From Prorocentrum cordatum (taxonomy: Eukaryota > Sar > Dinophyceae > Prorocentrales > Prorocentraceae), in the NCBI GenBank assembly GCA_963575745.1, contig CAUYUJ010014357.1:145001-209000 (forward strand): a stretch of DNA of 64,000 nt. Direction: 5' to 3'. A model generated the notes under the pieces. That model had not been told where the DNA came from. It did not search any database and saw only the letters and a program-made list of their open reading frames with translations. Shown piece by piece: positions 21,944 through 32,858 of this stretch (positions are counted from its first letter, which is position 1; every line of letters starts with the position of its first letter). A program made the translations under genes and the position numbers.

Positions 21944-22116
21944 GCGGCCAACCCGTAGCATAAGAACGCACGAGAAGGTTTCAAGTGCCTTGGAAGGCCA
22001 TGTCGACACTTTGCGAGCGGGGCGCGGCCAGCGAAAACGGCCCAGGATGGGCCGACGGGAAATAATGCAGGAGTAACATTGGAAAGTCTTTCATCCTTAC
22101 TATGCGGGTTGACTGC
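21944..22116 (+). mobile_element. Family P TIR element, copy P1
   Basis: Ends are inverted ('gcggccaacccgta' left; 'gcgggttgactgc' right). The interior 'gacactttgcgagcg' / 'gcgcggccagcgaaa' / 'ggatgggccga' is shared with P2 (26640-26789). About 173 bp. The minus strand keeps GPSWAVFAGRAPLAKCRHGL, versus GPSLAAFAGRASLAKCRSGL in P2. Non-autonomous; no transposase nearby. Confidence 0.75.
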
Positions 22117-22312
22117 ATTGCTTGGAAAGGACACGCGAAAGGACACGAGACCTTTCCGAATGCCACACTGCCACAGGAATGTAAGCGGGCACGGACCGCG
22201 AAAAGCATAGGACACACGGGCTCCCTTGATTTGGCAGGGTCACCCTGCTAATCAGCCTCGACTGCAGGCCCCCCCCTCCCCGGCGCGATTTCTCGAGTGG
22301 GGGTCAGGGCTC

Positions 22313-22432
22313 GGCCTAAGAGGTACTTTTCGTCATCGTTTTGCTGTCGTGTCCCTTCGCTCTGTCTTCGCTCTGCCTTTCTCTGCAACGCGGGATCGAA
22401 ACGCAAACCGCCCAAGAGGTCGCAACAACACA
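22313..22432 (+). repeat. Family K dispersed repeat, copy 3 (diverged)
   Basis: 'tcgctctgtcttcgctctgcc' followed by A-rich 'gatcgaaacgcaaacc' corresponds to the T-rich/A-rich layout of copies 1 and 2. The minus-strand segment RRQSEGTRQQN parallels RRQNEGKRKQN at 49.6 kb. A 'ccgaatgccacactgccaca' type block at about 22155 also recurs diverged near 22487. Confidence 0.5.
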
Positions 22433-22537
22433 AGCTACAACCGAGATTCCTTGGAGAGGACGCGCACATGGACACAAGACCCTTCCGAGGGCCACCGTGC
22501 CGCAGGCATGCAGAAGGCAGGGGCCACGAAGCACAAG

Positions 22538-22665
22538 GAGGAGGAGGAGGAGGAGGAGGAAGAGGAGGAGGAGGAGGAGGGGAAGGGGGAGGAAGACAAG
22601 GGGGAGGAAGAGGAGGAGGAGGAGGAGGAGGAGAGAGGAGGGGAGGAGGAGGAGGAGGAGGATTT
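22538..22665 (+). repeat. (GGA)n tract
   Basis: About 125 bp of GAG/GGA triplets with AAG interruptions. The Glu-rich, Gly-rich and Arg-rich plus-strand ORFs here are repeat products. Confidence 0.93.
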
Positions 22666-22928
22666 GGAAGGGCCGACTGCTCCGCCTCGACTGTGCCTCG
22701 AGCACTGGCGGGGGTCTCGAGCAACACGGGTGCCCGCTCGAGCGGCCGCAGCTCGACGAGGGGCCGGCACACGGGGGCGCCGAGCACCAGCTCCCCCCAG
22801 GCGTGGCTGGCCTGAGCAGCCCCCCTGCGGGGGGCTGCGCAAAAGCGCCCGCCCAACGGGCGTGCTACGATTCATTTGCCGGAGAATCCGCTGACTCTTT
22901 GTCGGCGCGTGTGGGAGGCCTTTCCGTC

Positions 22929-23054
22929 TGAGTCGTCGTCGTCGTCGTCGTCGTCGCCGCGCCCCTCCCCCCCTGACGCTTTTCCGATTGAGTCGACGTC
23001 GCCGTCGCAGCCGTCGCTCCCCCCCTGTCTCTGAGCCTTCCTCCCCGTCGCGTC

Positions 23055-23089
<35 letters not shown>

Positions 23090-23682
23090 CCCCTTCCAGG
23101 GTCGGCGGCAGCGGCCGCAAGGCCTTCGCACTATGGTACAAGTGGGCGATGCTTGGGCGTTGCTTGAAGGGGGGGGGGGCGATCAATGGGGGGGGGGCGA
23201 AGAAACGTGCACTTGTCGCGCCCCTCCTGGGCCCTGGAGGGCCTCTAGGGGGGCCTAAGAGTGCACGAGCGGTGTACCTTTTCGCCCCCCCGATGTTCGG
23301 AAACCCGCAGGAGACGTACGCGCCCAACCCTGCACATGAATTTCGGCCCCCCAATCCAAGAGACCTGCCTCGTAAATACGAGCGTTCGCGTACTGCGTAC
23401 TTGTGAAATCAGTGTGGGTTCATGTCCGTGTACGCCCTTCATTCGCTACTGACATTTATCGCCCCCCACTGCGCAACGCCCGAGAGGCCAGCGGGAAGCG
23501 CACCCCAAAGTGCGGGCGGCAAGGGGTCTGGCCGCGGGACTCTGGGCCATGCACGCCAGCAAGCTTCCCCCATCGCTCCCCCATCTTCGGCGACGGGGGC
23601 GCGAGCGAGGGAGCGAGAGCGGCGACGTCGTCGTCATCAACGTCGTCGTCGCCGTCATCGTTTTCGTCGTCGTCAAGGTCGT

Positions 23683-23724
<42 letters not shown>

Positions 23725-23740
23725 GACGCCGTCTCCGGGA
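22929..23740 (+). repeat. GTC triplet tracts separated by G-run sequence
   Basis: (GTC)n at 22931-22960, 23053-23090 and 23625-23735. Between them lie 23168-23202 with two runs of eight or more G, and unique GC-rich sequence without a supported gene. The GTC tracts read as Ser, Val or Arg runs (Asp/Thr/Arg on the other strand). Confidence 0.85.
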
Positions 23741-23934
23741 GTCTGAAGCTGATCCACTGAAACTGCAGCACGCGACACCTGAGTGGCGGTCTGACCGCAG
23801 CTCGTCGCCTGATCCTGCAGCGGGGCGAGGGAGAGGAGGGAGGGCGGGACGGAGGCGGAGGCACGAGGGCGGTGCAGGAGGGGGAGAGGGAGGGGGGGAT
23901 ACATGGGAATGGAATAAGGAGGGTGGGGGTTGGT

Positions 23935-24150
23935 GTGAGTGGAGGAGACAGAGAGACAGAGAGAGAGATACAAAGAAAGAGAGAGAGAGAGAGAGAAAGA
24001 GCGAGATAGAGAAAGAGAGAGATAGAGAGAACGATAGAGAGACCCACACAGATACGTATGGATTCCGGAAGAACGAAAGAGGGAGGAAAGGGGGAGGGAG
24101 AAATAGAGAGAGAAAGAGAGAAAACAAACGAAACCGACAAAGGCCGATGG
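23935..24150 (+). repeat. (GA)n-rich tract
   Basis: About 215 bp of imperfect GAGAGA/GACAGA/GAAAGA sequence. Both strands are open as Arg/Glu or Ser/Leu/Phe low complexity. Confidence 0.92.
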
Positions 24151-24342
24151 AGGAAGCCAGATACCGCGATACAGCATGATATCCCAATACACACAAAAAC
24201 ACATCTTTATACATCGGAAAATGGGGGTGAGATCGCAGTGGAACGGAGACCCCCAACCCGGAAATCGTCTCGTTTCGTTCGTGTCGTGCGTACGGGCGAG
24301 GCGAAGCTGCGTGGGCGCGCGAGATGAATGAACCCGCCGCTG

Positions 24343-25055
24343 CTAAGGCGAAGTCAAGACAAATGATTCTCCCCCGCCCGCCCGTCCGTCCGGCGGTGGC
24401 TCGCGGTGTCCCGCGGTGTTCCTTGGTGTCCCGTGGTGTCCGCCGTTGCTAGGGCAAAGTCAAGACATATGATTCTCCCCCGCGTGCCCGTCCGTCCGTC
24501 TGGCGGTGTCCCGTGGTGTCCCGCGGTGTCCCGTGGTGTCTCGTGGAGTCCCGTGGTGTCCGCCGTTGCGAGGGCGAAGTCAAAACAAATAATTCTCCCC
24601 CGCCCGCCAGTCCGTCCGTCCGTCCAACGGTGGCTCGCGGTGTCCCGCGGTGTCCCGTGGTGTCCCGTTGAATGAGATCGATAGTGAGATCGATAGTGAC
24701 ACCGATAGTGAGATCGAGAAAGAGATCGATGTGGTGCCCCGAAGTGTCCCGTGGCGTCTCAAAAAAGGAGATCGATGAAGAGATCGACTGGTGTCCCGTG
24801 GTGTCACGTGGTGTCGCGTTGAAAAAGATCGATAGTGAGATCGATGTGGTGTCCCGTAGTGTCTTCTGGTGTCCCGTTGAGTGAGATCGATGGTGAGATC
24901 GATAGTGAAACCGACAATGAGATCGAGAGGTGTCCCGCGGTGACCCGTGGTGTCCCGTTGAGTGAGATCGATCGTGAGATCGATAGTGAGATCGACAACT
25001 GTCCCGTGGTGTCCCGTTGAGTGAGATCGAGAGTGAGATCGACTGAGTCAGATGT
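24343..25055 (+). repeat. Alternating 10-mer and 12-mer array
   Basis: Left part: 'gcgaagtcaagac' type markers at 24348, 24454 and 24571 define 106-117-bp units, each carrying runs of GGTGTCCCGT. Right part (24668-25050): short blocks of the 12-mer GAGATCGATAGT alternate with short blocks of the same 10-mer, at least five switches. GATC sites are very dense in the right part. No gene supported. Confidence 0.9.
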
Positions 25056-26445
25056 TGGTCCCCCCCCACAACCTCCTTATGGCCGCGCGCGCGCGTATGT
25101 GCCACCAGCTGGGGACACCGTGTTGCCGATCACATTGCAGCCGAAGAAAACATGTGCTTGTTTGTTTGTGTTTGCGCGAGCGTGGGTAAACGTGTTCCGT
25201 TACCATGCGCAAGTGGTTTGGATCCGGCCACGCGTCGGAAGAAAAAGGTGTGTGTATGTGTGCGCGCATCGCGATCCGAACGCGGTGCTCGCTAAATCTG
25301 AGCCATGCTGCTCACACTACGTGTTTTATTGATCGCACTGGCCCACCCCCCACCTGGGATAATACGGCTTTCGCTTTAGCTCATTCGTCCTAAAAGTGTG
25401 CCATTCGCGACGGCGAGTCCCGCCTATGCTCACCAGTGGTTGGTGCAACGCTGCGGGGGAGGGACCGATGAGTGTGTCTGTGTGTGCGTGTGCGACTGGC
25501 AGCGCATTCAACATAAGCTCGTCTGTGGTCTGTGCCGACGCACCGCGCTGGAGTACCAAACATTCGTGACTTTACCTTGGAGGTGAAGCGAAAGACCGGA
25601 TGGGATGGAGGCCTCTGGCGCGGGCCAAAGAATGGGCTTGGCGTGCCGCGCTCGACCTATCCACCCACACAGCACTTGATCTCTTTCTCGTGGAACACGC
25701 TGTGATGGTTCATAGCTTTCTTGAGGAGCATGGTAACCGAAGTCCGACACTCTGTGACATTGCCTGTTGATCTACCGCGGGTGCTTCCGAGATAATCGAA
25801 CTACCTGTTTGCATCCCGTTCCTCGTAAGACAGATTGCGCACCCAACTGACATCTTGGCGTTCTGGTCCAATCTGACAGTCGGCGTCGCGTTTGCACCCT
25901 CAATGCCAGTGAACACCGATGGTCTCGATTGGGGAACACATCGCCTTGCTCGTCCTCGCTTCAGTGGGGAAGGGGTCTTTGCCAAACATCAAAAATAGCG
26001 TGCGTGCGCAGTGTCTTCCCAACAGCATGCTGATACGATAATCCATGCGGCCGCCTGACTTCCCCCCGAAAGAACAGCTCTGGGAAACAAACGTTTCACT
26101 GCTGGAGGCTTTCGCCGACCTCCCGCCGGCTTCCACCACAGGACCCAACCCCGCTCCTCTTCCGGTGGCTTCCACCAGCCTTCCGCCGAAGGGCAGATGC
26201 CAACCCTTGACGGGCGAGCCACCTTCTGGAGCGCCCGAGGCGTGCACAGGGCGACGCTGCCCCTCCCCCACGCCTCCCGGAGAGCCGTGCCTGGCCAGGA
26301 TCGGCGCACGTGTACAACTGGCGCTGTCCGACGATCGGGCGTGGAACCGCCCGACGCCCTGGGGACCCCAGCGGGCGGTGGATATGCACACGTTTTCGCC
26401 CCGGGGGCCCCGAAGATGTCCACCACCACTGCCTGCCGAATGTCC
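25056..26445. other. About 1.4 kb of unique sequence, no supported gene
   Basis: One of the longest stretches without an evident repeat. ORFs are all under 165 codons until the GTC region, overlap on both strands, and match no family I recognise. A split exon could be hidden here. Confidence 0.45.
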
Positions 26446-26885
26446 CCGAAGATCGTCGTCGCCTCCAGCGTTGCAGTCGGCATCGTCGCGGTCGTCGCCG
26501 CCGCCACCATCGTCGTCAAACTCGCCGCCGTCTTTGTCGCCGTTGTCGTCGTTGCCGCAGTCTTCGACGTCGTCGCCGCCGCCGCCACCGTCATCGTCGT
26601 CGTCGTCGCAGCCGATCCCCCCTAATGCGTTGTTTATGTACAGTCAACCCGTAGAAGAAGGATCCACGATAAGGATGCAGGGGACTCGGAAGGCCACTTC
26701 GACACTTTGCGAGCGAGGCGCGGCCAGCGAAAGCGGCCAAGGATGGGCCGAGGGGAACGATGCAAGGGCAACCTTGGAAAATTGACTGTGTAAATCCCCG
26801 CTCTGTTGCCGTCGTCGTCGTCGCCGCCGTCTTCGACGTCGTCGCCGCCGCCACCGTTGTCGTCGACGTTGTCGTCGTCGTCGCC
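26446..26885 (+). repeat. Two GTC/GCC triplet tracts flanking P2
   Basis: 26450-26612 and 26805-26882 are interrupted GTC/GCC triplet tracts. 'gtcttcgacgtcgtcgccgc' occurs in both (near 26563 and 26831). The P2 element (26640-26789) lies between them. Confidence 0.85.
26640..26789 (+). mobile_element. Family P TIR element, copy P2
   Basis: Starts 'acagtcaacccgtag' and ends 'attgactgt', giving an inverted ACAGTCAA end pair. The interior 'ggccacttcgacactttgcg' to 'ggatgggccgaggggaa' aligns with P1. About 150 bp, flanked on both sides by GTC tracts that share a common word, as if the element had inserted into one tract. Confidence 0.73.
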
Positions 26886-27097
26886 GATCCCCGATGCGGC
26901 GGCTATGCAGAATCCCCGCCTCGGAGGGTGCGCGCCGGCGCCCACTCAGCAGCCGCCCAGGCGCCCGCCTGGCGAGCTTGGGCTGTCGGGCCCGACCGCG
27001 TCGAAGACGCCCTCAGCGCGCGCGGCGCAGGGGAGCGCCGCTCTCGGGCTGGCCACGAGCGGCGGCTGTTTGGAGCTGCTGGGGGATGCCTGGCTGC

Positions 27098-27470
27098 CGC
27101 TGCTCCTCCTCTTCCTCCTCCTCTTCCTCCTCCTCCTCCTGCTCCTCCTCCTTCTCCTCCCTCCGCCTGACCTCCTCCTCCTCCTGCTCCTCCTCCTTCT
27201 CCTCCTCCTCCCTCCGCCTGACCTCCTCCTCCTCCTGCTCATCTCCTCCTCTTGCTCCTCCTCCTCCTCCTCCTCCTCCTTCTCTCCTTCTTCTCCTCCT
27301 CTCCTCCCTCCTCTTCCTGCTCCTCCGCCTCCTCCTCCTCTCCTCCCTCCTCATTTTCTTCTCCTCCTCTTCCTCCTCCTCGCCTTCTCCTCCTCCTATC
27401 CTCCATCCTCTTCCTGCTCCTCCTCCTATCCTACCTCCTCGTTTTCTCCCCCTCCTCCTTCTCACGGCAG
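27098..27470 (+). repeat. Long (CCT)n-type tract with CTGCTC and CCTGAC variants
   Basis: About 370 bp of CTC/TCC/CCT triplets. 'cctccgcctgacctcctcct' recurs at about 27160 and 27213, showing a local duplication of roughly 53 bp. All frames are open as Leu, Ser or Pro runs. Confidence 0.93.
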
Positions 27471-27774
27471 CGGGGGGCCGCCGAAAGCGTTTGTGGCAGG
27501 GGCCGCGTACAACTACGGATTCGCCTGTCAAGCGGGCCACCGGCGTGTCAGATCCTCTGGCTGGTGTCCCCCCTACGGCCGGACCAAGGACAGACGAACA
27601 TCCTTCAGGTGCATGAGACCCTCCGCCGGCCAAACCTGAAGAGCATTCGAGGGCACCCTCCCCCAGGATGCACCAGAACATCCGACAAGCACGAAGAACG
27701 TGCGGGCTCCCTCCCAGAACCGACCTCGATCTCCTACCTCTGTTCGACCATACCCCCCCAAGCCCCCTGGAGGC

Positions 27775-27830
27775 ATTCCCTGTGGTCTTGCCGAGGGCGG
27801 GAACGACCCTACGGCAAGACCACAGGGAAT
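27775..27830. repeat. Perfect 19-bp inverted repeat with 18-nt loop
   Basis: Arms 27775-27793 ('attccctgtggtcttgccg') and 27812-27830 are exact reverse complements across an 18-nt loop. Stem strength, arm length and lack of decay stand out. No T-run follows. It could be a foldback transposon end or a small hairpin RNA. Confidence 0.95.
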
Positions 27831-28762
27831 CTGGAGGAAAATCTGGAGGAAGATCTGGACGACAACCCGAAGGAAAATCTGGGGGAAGACAACCGTGACC
27901 ATTGTTTAAACTAGGTTATCGAGTATCACTCGCGCGATGACGGCAGGGCATCAAGCAAAACAATGATTTTTAAATCTATGATTTCAGAGTAGGCCCTCGA
28001 GACTGAGCCCGAAATATGGTGTCATAGTTTTTGTTGGGCTCCCTGCACGCGTCCGCTCGGGCCGCTGCAGCGCTCCGCTGGACCCCCGCTCGTCCTCCGA
28101 GGGGCCCGGGGTGCACTGCGCTCCGCCCCCCTGGCCGCAGCGGCCCTGCCGCGCCTCCTGACCCTGACGCTGTGCCCAGGGAGCGCTGCGAAGGCGCTAC
28201 GACCACGCTCGCGGCCCACATATGGAGCGGGCCTCTCATCCGAAACCTCCAGCTCGCTCTCAAAGGGGTGTCCAGGGAATCCGACTTCCGGGCAACGCCC
28301 ACCCGGAATCGCGCCCAGAGAGCGTAGCTAGGAAGCTTCGCAAGCGCTTCCTGGGAGCTGCCGGCCTTTCTTGGCCGTCTGCCGAGCATGTGGGACTTAT
28401 CAACTGGGCCTGTCTTTGGGGCCATCGGACGCCTACAAACAGTATGATTCCGCCTCTCCAGGGCCACGATCCCTAACGACAAGAACTATGGATCCATGCG
28501 CCCCAGCACGCGTGCAAGGGGGTCCGAATTATTTCAAGTTGTGCGCGCGAGAGGCCCAAACCTGATGAACGCGCTGGAGAACAAACATTTAATATTTCCT
28601 TATACAAAAATAACTAAACAAGCAAAGACAACCTGTAACACCAGTATGTTGTTTTTGTTCACAACCCTGATGTGTTTTGTTCCCGGATTGAATAGAACAC
28701 TGCGGTCGGGACTCCATTCCCACCCCTCGTCCTTCCGCCTCCTCCTGCGCTGCTCCACGGGT
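27831..28762. other. No supported gene
   Basis: 27835-27890 has repeated 'atctggaggaa' / 'atctgggggaa' words (about four). 28030-28200 is GC-rich unique sequence. 28580-28690 is AT-richer. Nothing recognisable. Confidence 0.5.
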
Positions 28763-30290
28763 GGCTGCGAACTGCGCAACTGTCGCCACTTTCGTGAGTT
28801 CCTGGGAGGCACGGCGCGATTGCGGAGTGAACCAACCCAGGCGGGACCTCGAAACTCCTTGGGATCTGCGACCTGCGCAACTATTGCAATTTTCGTGGGC
28901 TCCTGGGAAGCACGGCCGAGTAGCGGAGTAATCGGACCCAGGCAGAACCTCACAACTCACTGGGGGGCTGCGAACAGCGCGAACCTTCGCCCCGTTTTCG
29001 TTGGTTACTGGGGGGCGCGACGGAGCAACGGAATATACGAACCCAGGCGGGGCCTCGCAATTCCCTGTGGAACAGCGGGGTGACGGAGCCCAAACAGGGC
29101 CACGTTGCTCCCTGCGTTGCTGCGAACTGCGCGAGTGTCGCCACTTCCGTGGGCTCCTGGGAGGCACGGCGGAGAAGCGGAGTACACGGACCCGGGCGGG
29201 GCCTCGCAGCTCCCTGGAAGGCTGCTGACTGTGCAAATCGTCGCTCCGTTTTGGCGGGTTCCTGGGGGCTACGGCGGAACAGCGGAGTGCACGGACTCGG
29301 GCGGGGCCTCGCAGGAGGCGGGGCTGCAAGCCGCGCAACTGCCGCCATTTTCGTGGACTGGGGGACACGGCGGAGTTGCGGAGTACGCGGCCCAGACGGG
29401 ACCTCGCGGCTCCCTGGGTAGATGCAACTGCGCAACTGTCGCCACTTTCGCAGGCTCCTGGGAAGCACGGCGGAACAGCGGAGTAACGAGCCCAGGCGGG
29501 GCCTCGTTGCTCCCTGCGTGGCTGCGAACAGCGCGAATATTCGCCCCGTTGTCGCGGGTTCCTTGGAGGACCAGCGGGGTAAAAAGACCCACGCGGGATC
29601 TCGCATCTCCGTAGGGGCTGCGAACTGCGCGAAGGTCGCCGCTTCGTGGGATCCTGGGAAGCGCGGCGGGATAGCAGAGTAAATGGAACCAAGTGGGACC
29701 TCGCAGCCACCTGCGTGGCTGCGAACTGCGCAATTGGCGCCATTTCCGTGGGCGCTCGTGGTGCACGGCCGAGATGCAGAGTAACGGGCTGCGAACTGCG
29801 CGAGTGCCGCCACTTTTGTGGGCACCTGGGGCGCACAGCGGAGTGACATAGTACACGGTCCCAGGCGCGACCTCGCAGCTCCATGGGGGGGGTGCGAACT
29901 GCGCACGTGTCGCCATTATTGTGGGCCCATGGGAGGTCTAGCGGACAGGGGGGGCAGCGCGCACCCATTTGTTATTTCGCTGCTCCGTGGTTGCTGGGAA
30001 GTGTGCAACCGTCACCACTTTCGTGGGCCCCTGGGAAGTCCAGCGGAATCGTGTGCCACGCGGATCCAGCCGATACGTCGCGGCTCCCTGGAGGGTGCGA
30101 ACTTTGTAGAGGTCGCCGCTTTCGCGGGCTCCTGGGAGGTCCAGCAGAGTCGGGGGCCACAAGTGCCCATTTGGGACCTCGCTGCCCCCCGAGTTGCTGC
30201 GAATTGCGCGACTGTCGCTACTTTTGTCGGCACCTGGGAGGTCCTGCGGAGTCGGTGGCCGCGTGGATCCAGCCGAGTCCTCGCTGCTCC
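28763..30290 (+). repeat. 101-bp satellite, about 14-15 diverged copies
   Basis: The marker 'ggctgcgaactgcgcgactgtcgcc' in variants recurs near 28763, 28865, 28963, 29119, 29221, 29322, 29420, 29518, 29618, 29717, 29787, 29890, 29990, 30092 and 30193. Most intervals are 98-103 bp; one is short (about 70) and one long (about 156). Further consensus words: 'cgtgggctcctgggaggcac', 'agcggagt' and 'gggacctcgcagctccctg'. Since 101 is not a multiple of three, three frames rotate, producing the 459-aa minus-strand ORF as an artefact. Confidence 0.95.
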
Positions 30291-30312
30291 ACTTCGGGAC
30301 ACTCGATTTTGG

Positions 30313-30385
30313 AATCCTTACGGAATTCAAGGTTTTGGAGCAATTTCGGCATGCGCGCGCGACGACGCGCGCGTGCGCACTTCGT
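30313..30385 (-). repeat. Family J (GCGCGC-linked short repeat), copy J1
   Basis: 'ggttttggagcaatttcggcat' followed by 'gcgcgcgcgacgacgcgcgcg'. Related copies: J2 31087-31157, J3 31158-31200 and J4, inverted, at 44320-44362. The minus strand keeps VARACRNCSKTL, versus VARACRNPSRTF in J2. Confidence 0.65.
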
Positions 30386-31086
30386 CTCATGTTTTGGCAA
30401 AGTGTTATTGGTAATTGATGATTTGTGATAAACGACTAACCGCGCCTATAATGTTTGGCACATGTTCAGGGGGGCGATACCGGGCTGCCTGGGATGGTAC
30501 GCGCTCATATTTAAAGTGGGCGATGGGGCAGAACCGTATGGACATTGCAATACGCAACAAGGGACCGTTAAGTCCGGGGGGTGGTAGAGAATCCATATCT
30601 GTCAGGAAAGAGAATCAGCAGACAAGGTGCAATTCACCTGTCACCAGAAATTGTCAGCTTCACGGAGTCGCCAATTTCCCACGCTGGTGCAAACATCCCG
30701 CCCACCCACCCGCAACCTGATTTGCAAAACCCCTGCGGCGGCGATTGCGATGAATGCTTGACGCTGCACGGCGCTTCTTTGCAACCGCGCTAACGCGCAT
30801 GCGCTAGCGGTAGAGCGGCCAGCTAGTCTGGCGCGACCGGCGCGGCCGCGGTGAAGCTGACCGCCGGGGACATCCCGGCGCGTCTCGCACGCCGTGCTGA
30901 CTGACGCACGTGCACTTCAGTCCGAGTCGGTGACTCGGGCGGGCGCGGTATCATGGCGACGTCGACAACGGCTGACACGATCATGGTTAAAAATGCACTG
31001 GTGGCGATGATCACGGCAATGCAAATGACGGCGCCGATGCTGATCGCTCTGATGCTGGTGATGGTGTCCATGTGTCGGTGATGAAG
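30386..31086. other. Lower-GC segment, no supported gene; one palindrome
   Basis: Mostly unique. 30785-30812 is a near-palindrome of about 26 bp centred in 'acgcgcatgcg'. 30500-30520 has an AT stretch ('catatttaaag') that could be TATA-like, but no gene follows that I can support. Confidence 0.45.
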
Positions 31087-31200
31087 GTTCTGGAAGGATT
31101 TCGACACGCGCGCGCGACCGATCGACAGGAATCGTGCCCCCTAGCACGCGCGCAAACACTTTGGAAGTATTTTGACATGCGTGCGCGCAAACAGGCCCGC
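31087..31200 (-). repeat. Family J copies J2 and J3 in tandem
   Basis: 'ttctggaaggatttcgacacg' (J2) and 'ctttggaagtattttgacatg' (J3) start about 73 bp apart and are each followed by a CG-alternating stretch. The alternating purine-pyrimidine GCGCGC blocks are candidates for Z-DNA. Confidence 0.68.
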
Positions 31201-32858
31201 GTCGTCACAGTTGCAGAACATGCTTAACACAAGCAGGTATCTGAAGTGTTCGCAAGCGCGCAAACTTGCTTGAAACAGATCATGTTGTCATCACAGATGT
31301 TCAAGGGAACCATTATGTTGGAATCAAACGGAATTTGCTTGTTTGGACAAACTCTTCGTGCGCGCGACGGACCGCGCGTATCAACGTTGTTACATTGTTC
31401 GCGCGAAATTCTTGGAAACTGGTTTTGGTATACGGGTGCGCAGGCACAACGAACAAGTTATTTGACACGGAGGGGGGGGAGGGGGGGGGGCGAGACAGGC
31501 TGGGCTGGGATGGTGCGAATTCCGAATGACGGGGCAACATCATGCGTAAACTGCGGTATCCGAGGCAGGCTGATAAATCTAGGGGGAGACTATTTATTCC
31601 CTCAGAAATGAAAGCGTGAATTGTTCAATCTATGCGGCGACGTGGCGACGATGGCGACGACGTGGTCACCAGATCCAGCCCCAGGCCCAGACGGCGGGTG
31701 GCGACGAGGCGGTGACAGATTGCAAAGACGAACCCCGAGCACAGTTCATTACCCCAGAGACAAAACCCCTAAATGCAAACGCTGTTTTTGGGGGAAGGGT
31801 GCCTCTTGCCGGAGCGCCGCGCAAGTTCGTCGTAAGAGTTCGCCAAGGGTGGCTTTCACAACTTTGTTCGCACCCTAACGCCGCGAGCGCTCGTCTCAAA
31901 CGGTTGCAACAACTTCACGGACGGAGGGTCGTTTTCAAAATGTGGTTTTCGTCTCAGTGCCGCGCGCAGTCGTCTTGCCAGCTGAAAACAATTCAGCGAA
32001 TTGGATTGTTCACGGCCAAGAAGCGGTGCCTGGCACGTTTCAGGACTGTCGCGGCGAAGCGGTCACGTGAATTTGCGGTGGAGTCCAACGTATGGTGTTC
32101 GGGCACAATGCAGTATCGTTCGAACGCAGTGGTAAAATTGTTTCGCGGCGTTTGAAGTCCAAGCAATAGTGCTTTGGCACGGCTGAGGACTCTCAGACGG
32201 TTGCCTTCCAACGGGGCACTTCCAACAGTGACAGCAAACTCTTGTAGGGACCTAAGGAGAAGGAATTTTGACGAAGGGATCGTCTTCTCTTTGCGCAAAA
32301 CCGACGGGTGTCACAACAACATCTCGAATCACAAGGTCGCTGGGCAAACTGGGAACACCGCACAAACCCACCTGCAACAAACAAACACATGCAATGAACC
32401 GGGGCCTGAAAAAATATCCGGCAACGCACTAACGACAGGAAGGGGATGGGGAGGATAAGTGAGGACTGACCGCCGCATTGTGTGGGCCACCCCGATGGCT
32501 ACGCTAGCCGTTTACTTAAGCAGACAATTGGGAGGGAAGGTTATTGCAACAGCGTGGATGCGCCTTGGGTTTGCACTGGCCCTCGTGCGTAGCCGAAGGG
32601 GGCGCCTCAGGTCCACGAAGGTCTGCCACCCCTCGCGCCTGCCACTGTGACGGGGCGCGACTCCTGATGCCTCACGGTGGGCAACACCGAGGAGCACGCC
32701 TGCTGAGGGAAGGGAGGGCTAGGGAGGGTCCGTGTGCTCCGCCTCTTCGGCCCGAAGGGAATGCTGAAGATAACGTGCACACATGCCGGAATCGAGGCGC
32801 GAGAAGGTGGAGTGTGCCAAAGCGCCGCATTGGGCAAACAAGGAGCCTGTACACTGAG
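31201..32858. other. Lower-GC segment, no supported gene
   Basis: 31612-32155 carries the longest ORF here (179 aa plus), with basic and Cys-containing sequence, but no domain I recognise; an overlapping minus ORF is shorter. A G-run lies at 31470-31490. This is among the better places to look for a real but unrecognised exon. Confidence 0.4.

Noticed and set aside
24343-25055. CRISPR-like array
   Set aside because: Repeats are 10-12 bp, directly adjacent, with no unique spacers of uniform length; the context is eukaryotic.
28589-29968. 459-aa minus-strand ORF
   Set aside because: The 101-bp satellite rotates through three frames; the apparent repeats in the protein are the DNA repeat.
28763-30290. 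CRISPR-like or 5S rRNA tandem array
   Set aside because: The unit is diverged along its whole length with no conserved-repeat/unique-spacer pattern, and no 5S-like internal control region was recognised.
30500-30520. TATA-like promoter ('catatttaaag')
   Set aside because: No supported gene follows, and an AT word of this size is expected in the lower-GC segment.
30785-30905. Possible tRNA or tRNA-derived SINE ('gctagcggtagagcggccag')
   Set aside because: The box-A-like word is present, but I see no box B (GGTTCGANTCC), no acceptor pairing and no anticodon arm at proper spacing.
31612-32155. 179-aa plus-strand ORF as a gene
   Set aside because: It is not repeat-derived, but has no recognised domain, no codon-usage reference to compare with, and no visible splice context. 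Left as an unresolved segment.
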